From: Methylorubrum rhodinum
GTDB taxonomy: Bacteria > Pseudomonadota > Alphaproteobacteria > Rhizobiales > Beijerinckiaceae
Direction: 5' to 3'
DNA: 64,000 nt
NCBI RefSeq assembly: GCF_014199935.1
Contig: NZ_JACHOP010000020.1
Location: 1 to 64,000 of the forward strand
The position numbers and the translations under genes are program-made. Shown piece after piece: positions 1-8,485 of this stretch. The stretch's first letter is position 1, and each line of letters begins with the position of its first letter. The notes beneath the pieces are model-generated. The model was not told the DNA's origin. It searched no databases and saw only the letters and a list, made by a program, of their open reading frames with translations.

Positions 1-331
1 TGACGATCCTCGCCTGCGATGAAGCGCTTCATTCCGACCTCCCCAGATCGGAAATTACTCTACCAGATCAGCACGTTTTCACACAGCCTGGACCCCTTGC
101 CGACATTCGAGTTGACAACGTCAAAGGTCCGGATGGCGTCGAAAGCCGCCATTCGAACCGAACAAGCTGAGCGTCAGGATCGCATCCTTTCCGAACCTTC
201 CAATGCATATTATTCACTTTTTACTAAATGGTAAGCCAATTTATCACACGACGTCTCGAGATGATACTGAATAATTTGTCGCAAATTTTTGGAAAAGCGT
301 CAAATAAAAGAATTTATTGTGTCGTAGATGA
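1..331. other. Gene-free left edge, AT-rich from about 225
   Basis: No convincing gene is seen here. The only open frames are short and lack ribosome sites or family motifs. Positions 1-220 have ordinary composition, while about 225-355 is strikingly AT-rich for this genome. A stretch at about 105-160 resembles DNA near 10,250-10,300. The segment probably holds a junction with foreign or eroded DNA. Confidence 0.5.
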
Positions 332-1090
332 TCAAAATAACGAAATATTGTTATTGCCGACCAGCCTATGGCCATCGGGGTCACGGAGGTTGCTCCCGCC
401 AGCCAGGACGATTCGGGTGGCCAGAGGCGAGCCGTCGGCGCAGGGGCTCGGGACCGTGCCCGGCGCGCGGTAGCACAGAAGCTCCAGATGCGGCGCCGCC
501 CCGCCCGGCGGCGTGAGGCCGGTCACCTCGACGACCGGATCGTCGACCGCGTCCAGACGGGCCTGCTCCGGGCCCCGGTTCAGTCCCCGGCTCGCGACCC
601 GGAACCCGAGGCCGGCATAGAAGGCGACGGCGCGCTCAGTGTCGGCGACCGTGATCGCCGTGTGGTCGATTCCGAGGAACAGGCCCGGTCGATCCCGCCA
701 GATCGGCGGTATGGCCTCCGGCGGAAAGGCCAGGAGTTCGAGCGGGTGCCCATCGGGATCGCGGAACTTGAACGCGCTCACGCCGCCGGAACGCGCGGGC
801 AGTCGCTCCGGCCCGGCCCGCGAGATTGGCGTCCAGCCGGGCACCTCGGAGAGATGCGCGTAGGCAGCCTCCATGTCCGCGACGACGAGGGCGCAATGCT
901 GGAAGTCGGTGCCGTTGGAGGGCGCGGGCTCGCCCCCACGGTCGGAGGCGGGCGCGAGTTCAATCGTCTGTGCTCCGAGCGCGACGCCGCCCGCGGCGAG
1001 GCTGGCGCCGAAGGCCGCCGTATAGAAGGCGGCGGTGGCCGCCGGGTCCGGGCAGAGCAGACGGATCGCGGCGATCCGCAAGCCGGTCAT
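332..1090 (-). CDS. VOC family (glyoxalase/dioxygenase fold) protein, two domains
   Basis: A 252-residue protein of the vicinal oxygen chelate superfamily. The N-terminal half (about 1-125) starts with the typical segment IRLLCPDPAATAAFYTAAFG and ends in FRDPDGHPLELL. The second half (about 138-250) repeats the plan, from LGIDHTAITVADTERAVAFY to LRDPDGHR. VOC proteins are metal-dependent lyases, isomerases or dioxygenases; the substrate cannot be read from sequence. Its start overlaps the stop of the SMP-30 gene by 4 bases, so it is the last gene of a four-gene operon. The last eight codons (GNNNISLF) are AT-rich and lie in the low-GC patch, so the native C-terminus may have been replaced. 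Confidence 0.8.
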   Translation of the reverse strand: MTGLRIAAIRLLCPDPAATAAFYTAAFGASLAAGGVALGAQTIELAPASDRGGEPAPSNGTDFQHCALVVADMEAAYAHLSEVPGWTPISRAGPERLPARSGGVSAFKFRDPDGHPLELLAFPPEAIPPIWRDRPGLFLGIDHTAITVADTERAVAFYAGLGFRVASRGLNRGPEQARLDAVDDPVVEVTGLTPPGGAAPHLELLCYRAPGTVPSPCADGSPLATRIVLAGGSNLRDPDGHRLVGNNNISLF

Positions 1091-2001
1091 CGCCCGGCCC
1101 CCGGCAGCGGGGCGCCGCGGCGGTTGAGGAAGATCGCGAACACGCGCTGCGAGGCGGCGATGAACAGGCGGTTCCGGTGCACCCCGCCCCAGGTCAGGTT
1201 GGAAACGCGGTACGGCACTCGCACCTTGCCGAGGAGGCGCCCCTCCGGCGAGAGGCAGTGGACGCCATCGGCGGCGCTCGACCAGACATTGCCGTCCTCG
1301 TCCACCTTCATGCCGTCGCAGTAGCCCGGCGCGATTTTATGGAAGATGTCGCCGCCGTTAAGCGTGCCGTCCGCCCCGACATCGAAGGCGCGGATGTACT
1401 GGCGCGGATCGGGCCGGCTCTGGTCGCCGGTCTCTGAGACGTAGAGGCGCCGCTCGTCGGGCGAGAAGGCGAGGCCGTTCGGCCCGTCGAAATCGCCGGC
1501 CGCGACGCGGATGTCGCCGGTCGCGGGGTCGAAGCGGTAAAGGGCCGGCGGCTGCTCGGATTCCTGCCGGCCGCCCTCGTAATCGTTGGAAATGCCGTAG
1601 AGCGGGTCAGTGAACCAGATCGTGCCGTCCGATTTCACGATCACGTCGTTGGGCGCATTCAGCCGCTTGCCCGCGTGGCGATCGATGAGCCGCGTGACGC
1701 GCCCGTCGTGCTCGGTGCGATACAGGCATCGACCGTGATGCGAGCAGGCGATCAGTCGCCCCTCGCGGTCGCGGGTCTGCCCGTTGCCGTAATCGGAGGG
1801 CGCGCGGTAGATCGATAGGCCTTCCGCCTCGCTCCAGCGCATGGTGCGGTTTCGCGGCAGGTCCTGGAACAGCAGGCAGTTCCAGTCCCCCATCCAGATC
1901 GGACCCTCGACCCAGCGGAAGCCCGCGGCGATCTCCTCCGGCCCGGCATTGTCGAGCACGTAGTGCCGGAAGCCAGGATCGTGGACCTCGAACCCGTCCA
2001 T
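1087..2001 (-). CDS. SMP-30/gluconolactonase/LRE family protein
   Basis: A 304-residue six-bladed beta-propeller of the SMP-30/gluconolactonase family, calcium-dependent sugar or aromatic lactonases. Visible landmarks are the metal-ligand region GFRWVEGPIW near residue 27, LNAPNDVIVKSDGTIWFTDP (the conserved Asn and Asp region) near 115-135, and GPNGLAFSPDERRLYVSET near 175-195. Length is typical. It starts 4 bases after the cupin gene and overlaps the VOC gene by 4 bases, so translation is probably coupled. With the divergent GMC oxidoreductase, a lactone hydrolysis step after polyol or sugar oxidation is plausible; the substrate is inferred, not shown. Confidence 0.85.
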   Translation of the reverse strand: MDGFEVHDPGFRHYVLDNAGPEEIAAGFRWVEGPIWMGDWNCLLFQDLPRNRTMRWSEAEGLSIYRAPSDYGNGQTRDREGRLIACSHHGRCLYRTEHDGRVTRLIDRHAGKRLNAPNDVIVKSDGTIWFTDPLYGISNDYEGGRQESEQPPALYRFDPATGDIRVAAGDFDGPNGLAFSPDERRLYVSETGDQSRPDPRQYIRAFDVGADGTLNGGDIFHKIAPGYCDGMKVDEDGNVWSSAADGVHCLSPEGRLLGKVRVPYRVSNLTWGGVHRNRLFIAASQRVFAIFLNRRGAPLPGAGR

Positions 2002-2005
2002 CGGC

Positions 2006-2458
2006 TCACCCGAACCGGCAGGGCGTGGTAAGCGCGCGCTTGGTGTCGAACTGCACCACCATCAGCACGGCGGGCTCGTCGCCGACCGTGCCGGACTTGT
2101 GGCCGGTCTTGCCGTCGAGGGTGCGGCAGCCCTGGTCCTCGCCGAAGGAGATCTCGCCGGGACCCATCTCGATCCGGGTGCCGTCCATCGACTCGACGTA
2201 CCAGCGGCCGCTGAGGGGAATGATCCATTGCGGCGCCGGGTTCTCGTGCCACGTGCCCTCCCAGCCCACCGGCTGGACCGTGATCATCGTGGTCATGCCG
2301 TCGTGGTGCTTGCCCCCCTGCCATTGCGGCGAGGCCGGCGGCTTCATCGAAGCGAGATGGAATTCGGTCATCGCGCAGCGGACCTGACGGCTGATGCCGT
2401 CCGCGTCGGTGTAGAGGTGCCAGTAGGGCACGCTCGGCTTGTCGCCCGGCTCGCTCAT
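2006..2458 (-). CDS. Cupin domain protein
   Basis: A 150-residue single-domain cupin. The start at 2458 (MSEPGDKPSV) is preferred over the longer open frame because it overlaps the stop of the DoxX gene by 4 bases (ATGA). The cupin core includes GTWHENPAPQWIIPLSGRWY and a second strand block with MGPGEISFGEDQGCRTLDG. The His of GTWHEN may be a metal ligand. Cupins of this type include small isomerases, dioxygenases and ligand-binding proteins; no specific reaction can be assigned. It is the second gene of the DoxX-cupin-SMP-30-VOC operon. Confidence 0.75.
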   Translation of the reverse strand: MSEPGDKPSVPYWHLYTDADGISRQVRCAMTEFHLASMKPPASPQWQGGKHHDGMTTMITVQPVGWEGTWHENPAPQWIIPLSGRWYVESMDGTRIEMGPGEISFGEDQGCRTLDGKTGHKSGTVGDEPAVLMVVQFDTKRALTTPCRFG

Positions 2459-2937
2459 CGACCTATCTCCGGAATGGCTTGCGCGTAGGGATGCGTCGAC
2501 CCGAACGGATCGGCGAGGAAGGCCGCGACGCCCTGCTGGCTTGGCCCGCCCCAGGCCAGCGCCAGGAAGCCGCCCGCGACCGCGAAGTTCTTGAGGAAGT
2601 CCCAGAACGTCTCGCGGCCCTCGCTCGGCCCCCGCAGGCGGAAATCGGGTTTGCGCCAGAACGGTTTCCACAGGAGCGCCGTGACCGCGCAATAGCCCGC
2701 GAGCACGAAGGCGGCGAAGCGGTCGGCGATGCCGGTGAGGACACCGGCCGACATGGTCACCTCGACGAACAGCCCGGCCAGGATCAGCGCCTTCGCGAGT
2801 GGGCGCGAGGCCGTGGCCTGCCCGGCCTGCCCGATCGCGGCGGAAAAGTTCAGGACCTTGTCGAGGGCGCTGAACGGCAGGAACAGCAGCACCAGACAGG
2901 CTCGGGCCGCGAAGGCGGCGAGCACCTCAAGGGTCAT
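2455..2937 (-). CDS. DoxX family membrane protein
   Basis: A 160-residue integral membrane protein with four hydrophobic segments (about residues 5-22, 50-70, 74-92 and 115-135), the DoxX/DoxD plan. The N-terminal signature LVLLFLPFSALDKVLNF is typical. DoxX proteins are associated with quinone-linked oxidation; the archaeal founder is part of thiosulfate:quinone oxidoreductase. This is the first gene of a four-gene operon, with a GGGAG ribosome site upstream. It diverges from a GMC oxidoreductase followed by a quinol oxidase, so a role in passing electrons to quinone is an inference from context. Confidence 0.75.
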   Translation of the reverse strand: MTLEVLAAFAARACLVLLFLPFSALDKVLNFSAAIGQAGQATASRPLAKALILAGLFVEVTMSAGVLTGIADRFAAFVLAGYCAVTALLWKPFWRKPDFRLRGPSEGRETFWDFLKNFAVAGGFLALAWGGPSQQGVAAFLADPFGSTHPYAQAIPEIGR

Positions 2938-3083
2938 CCGCGGACTCCCGGCTTCGTCTTCCGGCAGCCAACGTCGCCGGGCCGATGCGGTTCGCGCATG
3001 TCTCGCAGAAGTTTGGCGGTGGCCCCTGCCTGGAACGGGGGGCGGCGCCGTCCGTTCACGCGTCGGAACGGGGAGCGAGGCGG

Positions 3084-4664
3084 ATGAGCGACGACCGTTA
3101 CGACGTGATCATCGTGGGCTCGGGGCCGGGCGGCGGCTCGGCGGCGTGGCGCCTCGCCCGCACCGGCAAGCGCGTCCTCGTGATCGAGCGCGGCGACTAC
3201 CTGCCGCGCGAGCGCGAGAACTGGGACACCGACGCGGTCTTCCGCAAGGCCCGCTATCAGGCGGACGAGACCTGGACCTCCTCCAACGGCGACATCTTCA
3301 AGCCCGGCCTGCACTACTTCGTCGGCGGCAATTCGAAGGTCTATGGCGGCGTGCTGTTTCGGCTCCGCGAGAGCGATTTCGAGGCCCAGCGCCACCCGGA
3401 CGGTCTCTCGCCGGAATGGCCGCTGAAATACGACGCCTTCGCGCCCTACTATCAGGCGGCCGAAGAGCTGTTTCAGGTCCACGGCGCCCGCGGCGAGGAC
3501 CCGACTGAGCCGCCTTCCCCGCATCCCTACCCGAAGCCGGCGATCAGCCACGAGCCGCGCATCCAGAAGCTCGCCGACGACCTCGCCCGCACCGGCCACC
3601 ACCCGTTCCACCTGCCGATGGGCGCGCTGATGGAAGAGGATGGAAAGGGCGGGACCCTGCCGCACTCGCCACTCCTGCGCTGCGACCCGTTCGACGGCTA
3701 TCCGAGCCTGACCAACGGCAAGGCGGACGCGCAGATCATGTGCATCGATCCGACGCTCGCCGCCCACCCCAACGTCACGCTGCTGCGCAACGCCTATGCC
3801 GAGCGCCTGCTGACCGACCCGGGCGGCGGCCGCGTAACCGGCGTCGAGGTGATGGTCGAGGGGCGCCGCCACGTGCTGACGGCCGACCTGTTCGTGGTGG
3901 CCTGCGGCGCGCTGTCCTCGGCGCTGCTGTTCCTGCGCTCCGGCAACGACGCGCATCCGGACGGGCTCGCCAATAGCTCGGGGCAGGTCGGGCGCAACTA
4001 CATGCGCCACAACAACACCACCGTGCTGGCGATCTCGAAGGAGCCGAACCCGACGCAGTTCCAGAAGACGCTCGGGCTCAACGACTTCTATTACGGGAAC
4101 GACCGCAGCCCGCTGAACGAGTGGGAATTCCCCCTCGGCCACATCCAGATGGTGGGCAAGTCCGACGGGATGCAGATCGAGGCCGAGGGGCTGCCGGGCT
4201 TCCTGCAATGGCTGCCGACGCGGCCGTTCGAGTACATCGCTCGGCACTCGATCGATTTCTGGCTGACCTCCGAGGATCTGCCGCTGCCTCAGAACCGCAT
4301 CCACTACCGCGACGGCCAGGTGCATCTCGACCTGACGGCGACCAACGCCGAGGCGCAGACGCGCTTGCGCGAAAAGCTGCGCAGGCTGTGCGACAGCCTC
4401 GACATCCACCCGCACCTGTTCGACCGCACGCTCTATCTCGGCAAGGACACGCCAATCGGCGGCACGGCGCATCAGGCCGGCACCCTGCGCTTCGGGCTCG
4501 ATCCGGACAGTTCCGTGCTCGACCTCGATTGCCGGGCGCACGGCATCGACAACCTCTACGTCACCGATGCGAGCTTCTTCCCCTCGATCGGCGCCGTGAA
4601 CCCGACGCTGACCATCATCGCCAACGCCCTGCGGGTGGCCGATGGGATCGCGGCGCGGCTTTAG
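3084..4664 (+). CDS. GMC family FAD-dependent oxidoreductase
   Basis: A 526-residue glucose-methanol-choline oxidoreductase. The start MSDDRYDV at 3084 follows GGGAGCGAGG. The Rossmann FAD motif VIIVGSGPGGGSAAWRLA begins near residue 8. The C-terminal block has the catalytic His in GGTAHQAG and the Asn in NPTLT, after YVTDASFFPSIGAV. Members oxidise alcohol groups of sugars, polyols or choline and pass electrons to oxygen, quinones or cytochromes. No signal peptide is visible. The gene is followed by cyoABCD and diverges from DoxX, cupin and lactonase-family genes, suggesting a sugar or polyol oxidation module; the substrate is unknown. Its stop codon lies in the arm of an 18-bp palindrome. 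Confidence 0.88.
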   Translation: MSDDRYDVIIVGSGPGGGSAAWRLARTGKRVLVIERGDYLPRERENWDTDAVFRKARYQADETWTSSNGDIFKPGLHYFVGGNSKVYGGVLFRLRESDFEAQRHPDGLSPEWPLKYDAFAPYYQAAEELFQVHGARGEDPTEPPSPHPYPKPAISHEPRIQKLADDLARTGHHPFHLPMGALMEEDGKGGTLPHSPLLRCDPFDGYPSLTNGKADAQIMCIDPTLAAHPNVTLLRNAYAERLLTDPGGGRVTGVEVMVEGRRHVLTADLFVVACGALSSALLFLRSGNDAHPDGLANSSGQVGRNYMRHNNTTVLAISKEPNPTQFQKTLGLNDFYYGNDRSPLNEWEFPLGHIQMVGKSDGMQIEAEGLPGFLQWLPTRPFEYIARHSIDFWLTSEDLPLPQNRIHYRDGQVHLDLTATNAEAQTRLREKLRRLCDSLDIHPHLFDRTLYLGKDTPIGGTAHQAGTLRFGLDPDSSVLDLDCRAHGIDNLYVTDASFFPSIGAVNPTLTIIANALRVADGIAARL

Positions 4665-4766
4665 CGCATCGTCCCGGATATCGGATCCGGGACGATGCGC
4701 TAGGTTATTGTGCCGCATCGGCTTTTTCCGCAAACCAGTTCCCACCGTTCGGGCCGGTGCTTGAGG
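4662..4766. repeat. Perfect 18-bp inverted repeat with an adjacent degenerate palindromic repeat
   Basis: Arms at 4662-4679 (TAGCGCATCGTCCCGGAT) and 4685-4702 are perfectly complementary around a 5-base loop and include the GMC stop codon. Without a T-run it may be a transcription barrier or a mobile extragenic palindrome rather than a classical terminator. From 4718 to 4766 a second segment resembles, from memory, another repeat common in Methylobacteriaceae and relatives (CATCGGCTTTTTCCGC followed by a CGGTTCCCAC-like block). Confidence 0.7.
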
Positions 4767-4807
4767 CCGGTCCAACCATGGAGGCGAACCTCTGACCACG
4801 AACCGGA

Positions 4808-5755
4808 ATGGACGAGGCCGCGATGCTTGAGGCCGCTCCCGCGCCCGCGCCGACCCTCGCGACGGCCCACCGGAGCCGGTCGCTTCGGCGCCTCGCATCA
4901 TGCCTCGGCATCGCCGCGCTGCTGCCGCTCGGCGGGTGCGGCGTGCTCGATCACGGCATGCTCGGGGCCGCCGGCCCGGTCGCCGACCAGACGCGCAGCC
5001 TGTTCCTGCTCGTCTGCGCGATCCTAATCTTCGTCGCCGCCCCGGTGCTGCTGCTGACGCCGATCTTCGCCTGGCACTACCGGCTGTCGAACACGAAGAG
5101 CGCCTACCGCCCGCAATGGGGGTTCAACTGGCCGCTCGAAGGCCTGATCTGGATCCCGCCGACGATCATCGTGATCGTGCTCGCGGTGTTCCTGTGGCGC
5201 GACACCCACGCGCTCGATCCCTACAAGCCGCTCGCCTCGCCGCTGCCGCCGGTCGAGGTGCAGGCGGTGGCGCTCGATTGGAAGTGGCTGTTCATCTATC
5301 CCGACGAGGGCGTGGCGAGCGTCAACGAACTCGTCTTCCCGGCCGACCGTCCGGTCCGTCTCACGCTCACGAGCGACACGGTCATGCAGTCGTTCTTCGT
5401 GCCGCGGCTCGCCGGGCAGATCTACGCCATGGCCGGCATGACGACGCAGCTCAACCTCGCGGCGGACGCGCCCGGCCGCTTCCGCGGCGAGAACACCCAG
5501 TTCAACGGCGTCGGCTTCCAGAACCAGAAATTCGCCGTGCTGGCGCAATCGAACGACGACTACGCGGCCTGGATCGCCCGCGCCCGCGCGGGCGGCAGGA
5601 CCCTCGATCCGGCCGCCTACGCGACGCTCGCCGCCCGCTCGGTCCAGCCCGAGCCGATCCTGTTCGGATCGGTCGCGCCGGACCTGTTCCACTCGATCCT
5701 CACCCGGAACGATCCGGGCCTGCACGCCGCCCACGGACATCACGCGCATGAATGA
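4808..5755 (+). CDS. cyoA: Cytochrome bo(3) ubiquinol oxidase subunit II
   Basis: A 315-residue lipoprotein subunit II of a heme-copper quinol oxidase. A hydrophobic leader ends in a lipobox (LPLGGC, Cys near residue 39). Two membrane helices follow (about 60-82 and 110-130), then a periplasmic cupredoxin domain with VQAVALDWKWLFIYPDEGVA. The Cys and His CuA ligands of cytochrome c oxidases are absent from the segment containing NGVGFQNQKFAVLAQS, as expected for a quinol oxidase. It overlaps cyoB by 8 bases. The ATG at 4823 is an alternative start. A His-rich tail (HAAHGHHAHE) ends the protein. Confidence 0.93.
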   Translation: MDEAAMLEAAPAPAPTLATAHRSRSLRRLASCLGIAALLPLGGCGVLDHGMLGAAGPVADQTRSLFLLVCAILIFVAAPVLLLTPIFAWHYRLSNTKSAYRPQWGFNWPLEGLIWIPPTIIVIVLAVFLWRDTHALDPYKPLASPLPPVEVQAVALDWKWLFIYPDEGVASVNELVFPADRPVRLTLTSDTVMQSFFVPRLAGQIYAMAGMTTQLNLAADAPGRFRGENTQFNGVGFQNQKFAVLAQSNDDYAAWIARARAGGRTLDPAAYATLAARSVQPEPILFGSVAPDLFHSILTRNDPGLHAAHGHHAHE

Positions 5756-7850
5756 AGACGGTCACTGGCTCACCCTGTTGGGCCGCCTCGACCTGCACGC
5801 GTTCCCGTTCGTGCGCGCCTGGGAGGATCCGACCGTCAGCGAACTCATCGGCGCGTTCGCCGGCGCGCTCGTAGTCGTCGGCGCGGTCGGCCTCGTGGCG
5901 CTGCTGACGTGGAAGCGGTGGTGGCGCCCGCTCTTCCTCGACTGGCTGACGAGCCTCGATCACAAGAAGATCGGCATCATGTACGTCGTGCTAGCCGGAG
6001 TCATGCTCAGCCGCGCCCTGGTCGAGGCGGTGCTGATGCGCGCGCAGCAATCGCTCGCAGTCAACGCGCCGGGCATCGTCGCGCCGGAGCACTTCGCGCA
6101 GCTCTTCAGCACCCACGGCACGATCATGATCTTCTTCATGGCGATGCCGTTCCTGACCGGGCTGATCAACTACGTCGTGCCGCTGCAGATCGGCGCGCGC
6201 GACGTCGCCTTCCCGCTCCTGAACTCGATCAGCCTGATGCTGACGGGCGGCGGGGCCGGGCTCGTGATGCTCTCGCTCGCGGTCGGCGAGTTCTCGACCG
6301 GCGGATGGTCGGGCTACCCGCCCTACACAGGCAAGGCGTTCCAGCCCGGCGTCGGCCCGGATTACTGGATCTGGGCCGTCACCCTGGCCTCGCTCGGCAC
6401 GACCCTATCGGGGATCAACATCGCCGCGACGATCTACAAGAAGCGCTGCCCCGGCCTGCACCTCACCCGCATGCCGCTGTTCTGCTGGACCTCGCTCTGC
6501 ACCGCGATCCTGATGATCTTCGCGACCCCGCCGCTCACCGTCGCGACCGCTCTGCTCGCCCTCGATCGTTACCTGGACTTCCACTTCTTCACCAACGATC
6601 TCGGCGGCAACATGATGAACTACGTGAACCTCTTCTGGCTGTTCGGCCATCCGGAGGTCTACATCCTCATCCTGCCGGCCTTCGGCGTGTTCTCGGAAGT
6701 CATTTCGGCGTTTTCCTCAAAAGAACTCTACGGCTACAAGTCGCTCGCCATCGCCACGATGGCGATCGCCGTGCTGTCGTTCACGGTCTGGCTGCACCAC
6801 TTCTTCACCATGGGCCAGAGCGCGAGCGTGAACGCCGCCTTCGGGATCGCGACGATGACGATCTCGATCCCGACAGGAGTGAAGATCTACAATTGGATCT
6901 GGACGATGTTTCGCGGCGAGGTCCGGTTCACGGCGCCGATGCTGTTCGCGCTCGCCTTCATCGTCACCTTCGTGCTGGGCGGCCTGACCGGGATCATGCT
7001 CGCGATCCCGCCGATCGACTACGTGGTCCACAACACTGTGTTCCTCGTGGCCCACTTCCACAACATGCTGATCCCGGGGCTGCTCTACGGCATGATCGCC
7101 GGATATATGTACTGGTTTCCCAAGGCGTTCGGCTTCCGCCTGTCGGAAGTCTGGGGCAAGGTCGCCTTCGCCTGCTGGGTCAGCGGCTTCTACCTCGCCT
7201 TCATGCCGCTTTACGTGCTCGGGCTCGGCGGCATGGCCCGGCGCAGCCAAGCCCTGTTCGAACCCGATTACCGACCCTGGTTGATCGTGGCGGCCTGCGG
7301 CGCCGTGCTGCTGCTGTCGGGCCTCGTCAGCCTGTTCGTGCAGCTCTTCGTCAGCGTGCGCGATCGGGACGCCAACCGCGTGCCGGTGGGCGACCCTTGG
7401 GATGCCCGCGGCCTCGAATGGTCGGTCGCGGCGCCGCCGCCCGAGTACAACTTCGCTACGATCCCGCGGGTCGATCGGCTCGATCCGTTCTACTGGCTGA
7501 AGGAGCGCGGCGAGGCTTACCGGGCCCCTTCGCGCTACGAGGACATCGTGATGCCGAAGGAAAGCTGGGTCGGCCCGCTTGTCGGCCTCGCGGCAGCGGC
7601 CTGCGCCTTCGGCCTCGTCTGGCATATCGGCTGGCTGAGCCTCCTCGGCTTCCTCGGCATCTGGATTCCGGTCGTCGCCTGCAGCTTCGTGCGCGACATC
7701 CACCGCACGATCCCCGCCGCCGAGGTCGAGGCGACCGAGCGGCTCTGGCTGGAGCGCGCCCACACGGTGCGTCCGGTGCCGCGCGAACGCGAGACCGAGC
7801 CGGCCAATCTCGGGCTCGCCCGCCCGTTCCCGTCGGAGGTGACGGCATGA
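5748..7850 (+). CDS. cyoB: Cytochrome bo(3) ubiquinol oxidase subunit I
   Basis: A 700-residue catalytic heme-copper subunit, slightly longer than typical (about 660-680). It reduces oxygen to water with ubiquinol and pumps protons across the inner membrane. Visible are the low-spin heme ligand in LFSTHGTIM (His123), GHPEVYILILPAFG with the pump Glu and CuB His, the HH pair in VWLHHFFTMG, the K-channel Lys in IPTGVKIYNW, and the heme ligands in VAHFHNMLIPG. The quinol-site residues that align with E. coli Arg71, Asp75, His98 and Gln101 are Arg89, Glu93, His115 and Gln118, so the Asp is replaced by Glu. It overlaps cyoA by 8 bases and cyoC by 4. Confidence 0.96.
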   Translation: MNEDGHWLTLLGRLDLHAFPFVRAWEDPTVSELIGAFAGALVVVGAVGLVALLTWKRWWRPLFLDWLTSLDHKKIGIMYVVLAGVMLSRALVEAVLMRAQQSLAVNAPGIVAPEHFAQLFSTHGTIMIFFMAMPFLTGLINYVVPLQIGARDVAFPLLNSISLMLTGGGAGLVMLSLAVGEFSTGGWSGYPPYTGKAFQPGVGPDYWIWAVTLASLGTTLSGINIAATIYKKRCPGLHLTRMPLFCWTSLCTAILMIFATPPLTVATALLALDRYLDFHFFTNDLGGNMMNYVNLFWLFGHPEVYILILPAFGVFSEVISAFSSKELYGYKSLAIATMAIAVLSFTVWLHHFFTMGQSASVNAAFGIATMTISIPTGVKIYNWIWTMFRGEVRFTAPMLFALAFIVTFVLGGLTGIMLAIPPIDYVVHNTVFLVAHFHNMLIPGLLYGMIAGYMYWFPKAFGFRLSEVWGKVAFACWVSGFYLAFMPLYVLGLGGMARRSQALFEPDYRPWLIVAACGAVLLLSGLVSLFVQLFVSVRDRDANRVPVGDPWDARGLEWSVAAPPPEYNFATIPRVDRLDPFYWLKERGEAYRAPSRYEDIVMPKESWVGPLVGLAAAACAFGLVWHIGWLSLLGFLGIWIPVVACSFVRDIHRTIPAAEVEATERLWLERAHTVRPVPRERETEPANLGLARPFPSEVTA

Positions 7851-8485
7851 TCGCGCCTGCGCAGGGGCCGCAACTGCAGCATGTCGGGCTCAACCTCCTC
7901 GATTCCGACGAGATGGAGCCGGGGGAGGCCGCGACCGGGCTGTACGGCTTCTGGCTATTCCTGATGAGCGACGCGATCCTGTTCGCGCTGCTGTTCGCGA
8001 TCTACGGGACGCAGGTCGCGGCCACCGCCGGCGCGCCGGGCCCGCAGGAGACGCTGAAGCTCGGGCCGACCTTCATCGAGACGCTGATCCTGCTCACCAG
8101 CAGCCTGACCTTCGGGCTCGCCGCGATCGCCTTGAAATACGACGAGGGCCGCCGCGGCCTCGTCCTCTGGCTCTGCGTGACGCTGGCCCTCGGGATCGCC
8201 TTCCTCGGCTTCGAGCTGAGCGACCTGCGCACGATGGTCTCCGACGGGGCGACGCCGAACCGCAGCGGGTTCCTCTCGGCCTTCTTCGCCCTGGTGCCGA
8301 CCCACGGCCTGCACGTCGCGGCGGGTTGCCTCTGGATCGGGGTGATGCTGGTCCAGATCGCGGTGTTCGGCACCGATGCGCGGGTCAAGCTGAACCTGCT
8401 GAAGCTCGGGCTGTTCTGGCACCTCCTCGACATCGTCTGGATCGCGATATTTTCCGTGGTCTACCTGCAGGGAGCGTCCGCATGA
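7847..8485 (+). CDS. cyoC: Cytochrome bo(3) ubiquinol oxidase subunit III
   Basis: A 212-residue subunit III with five predicted membrane helices, from about residue 30 to the C-terminus, including LVPTHGLHVAAGCLWIG and the terminal LGLFWHLLDIVWIAIFSVVY. Both segments are hallmarks of heme-copper oxidase subunit III. The start at 7847 overlaps the cyoB stop (ATGA), and its own stop overlaps the cyoD start in the same way. It stabilises the catalytic subunit in the membrane. Length matches the CyoC family. Confidence 0.95.
   Translation: MIAPAQGPQLQHVGLNLLDSDEMEPGEAATGLYGFWLFLMSDAILFALLFAIYGTQVAATAGAPGPQETLKLGPTFIETLILLTSSLTFGLAAIALKYDEGRRGLVLWLCVTLALGIAFLGFELSDLRTMVSDGATPNRSGFLSAFFALVPTHGLHVAAGCLWIGVMLVQIAVFGTDARVKLNLLKLGLFWHLLDIVWIAIFSVVYLQGASA

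Noticed and set aside
19..234. 71-codon plus-strand frame at the left edge
   Set aside because: No ribosome site, no protein family resemblance, and it crosses a composition change.
2934..4901. 655-codon minus-strand open frame
   Set aside because: It lies antisense to the GMC oxidoreductase and exists only because of high GC; no motifs and no ribosome site.
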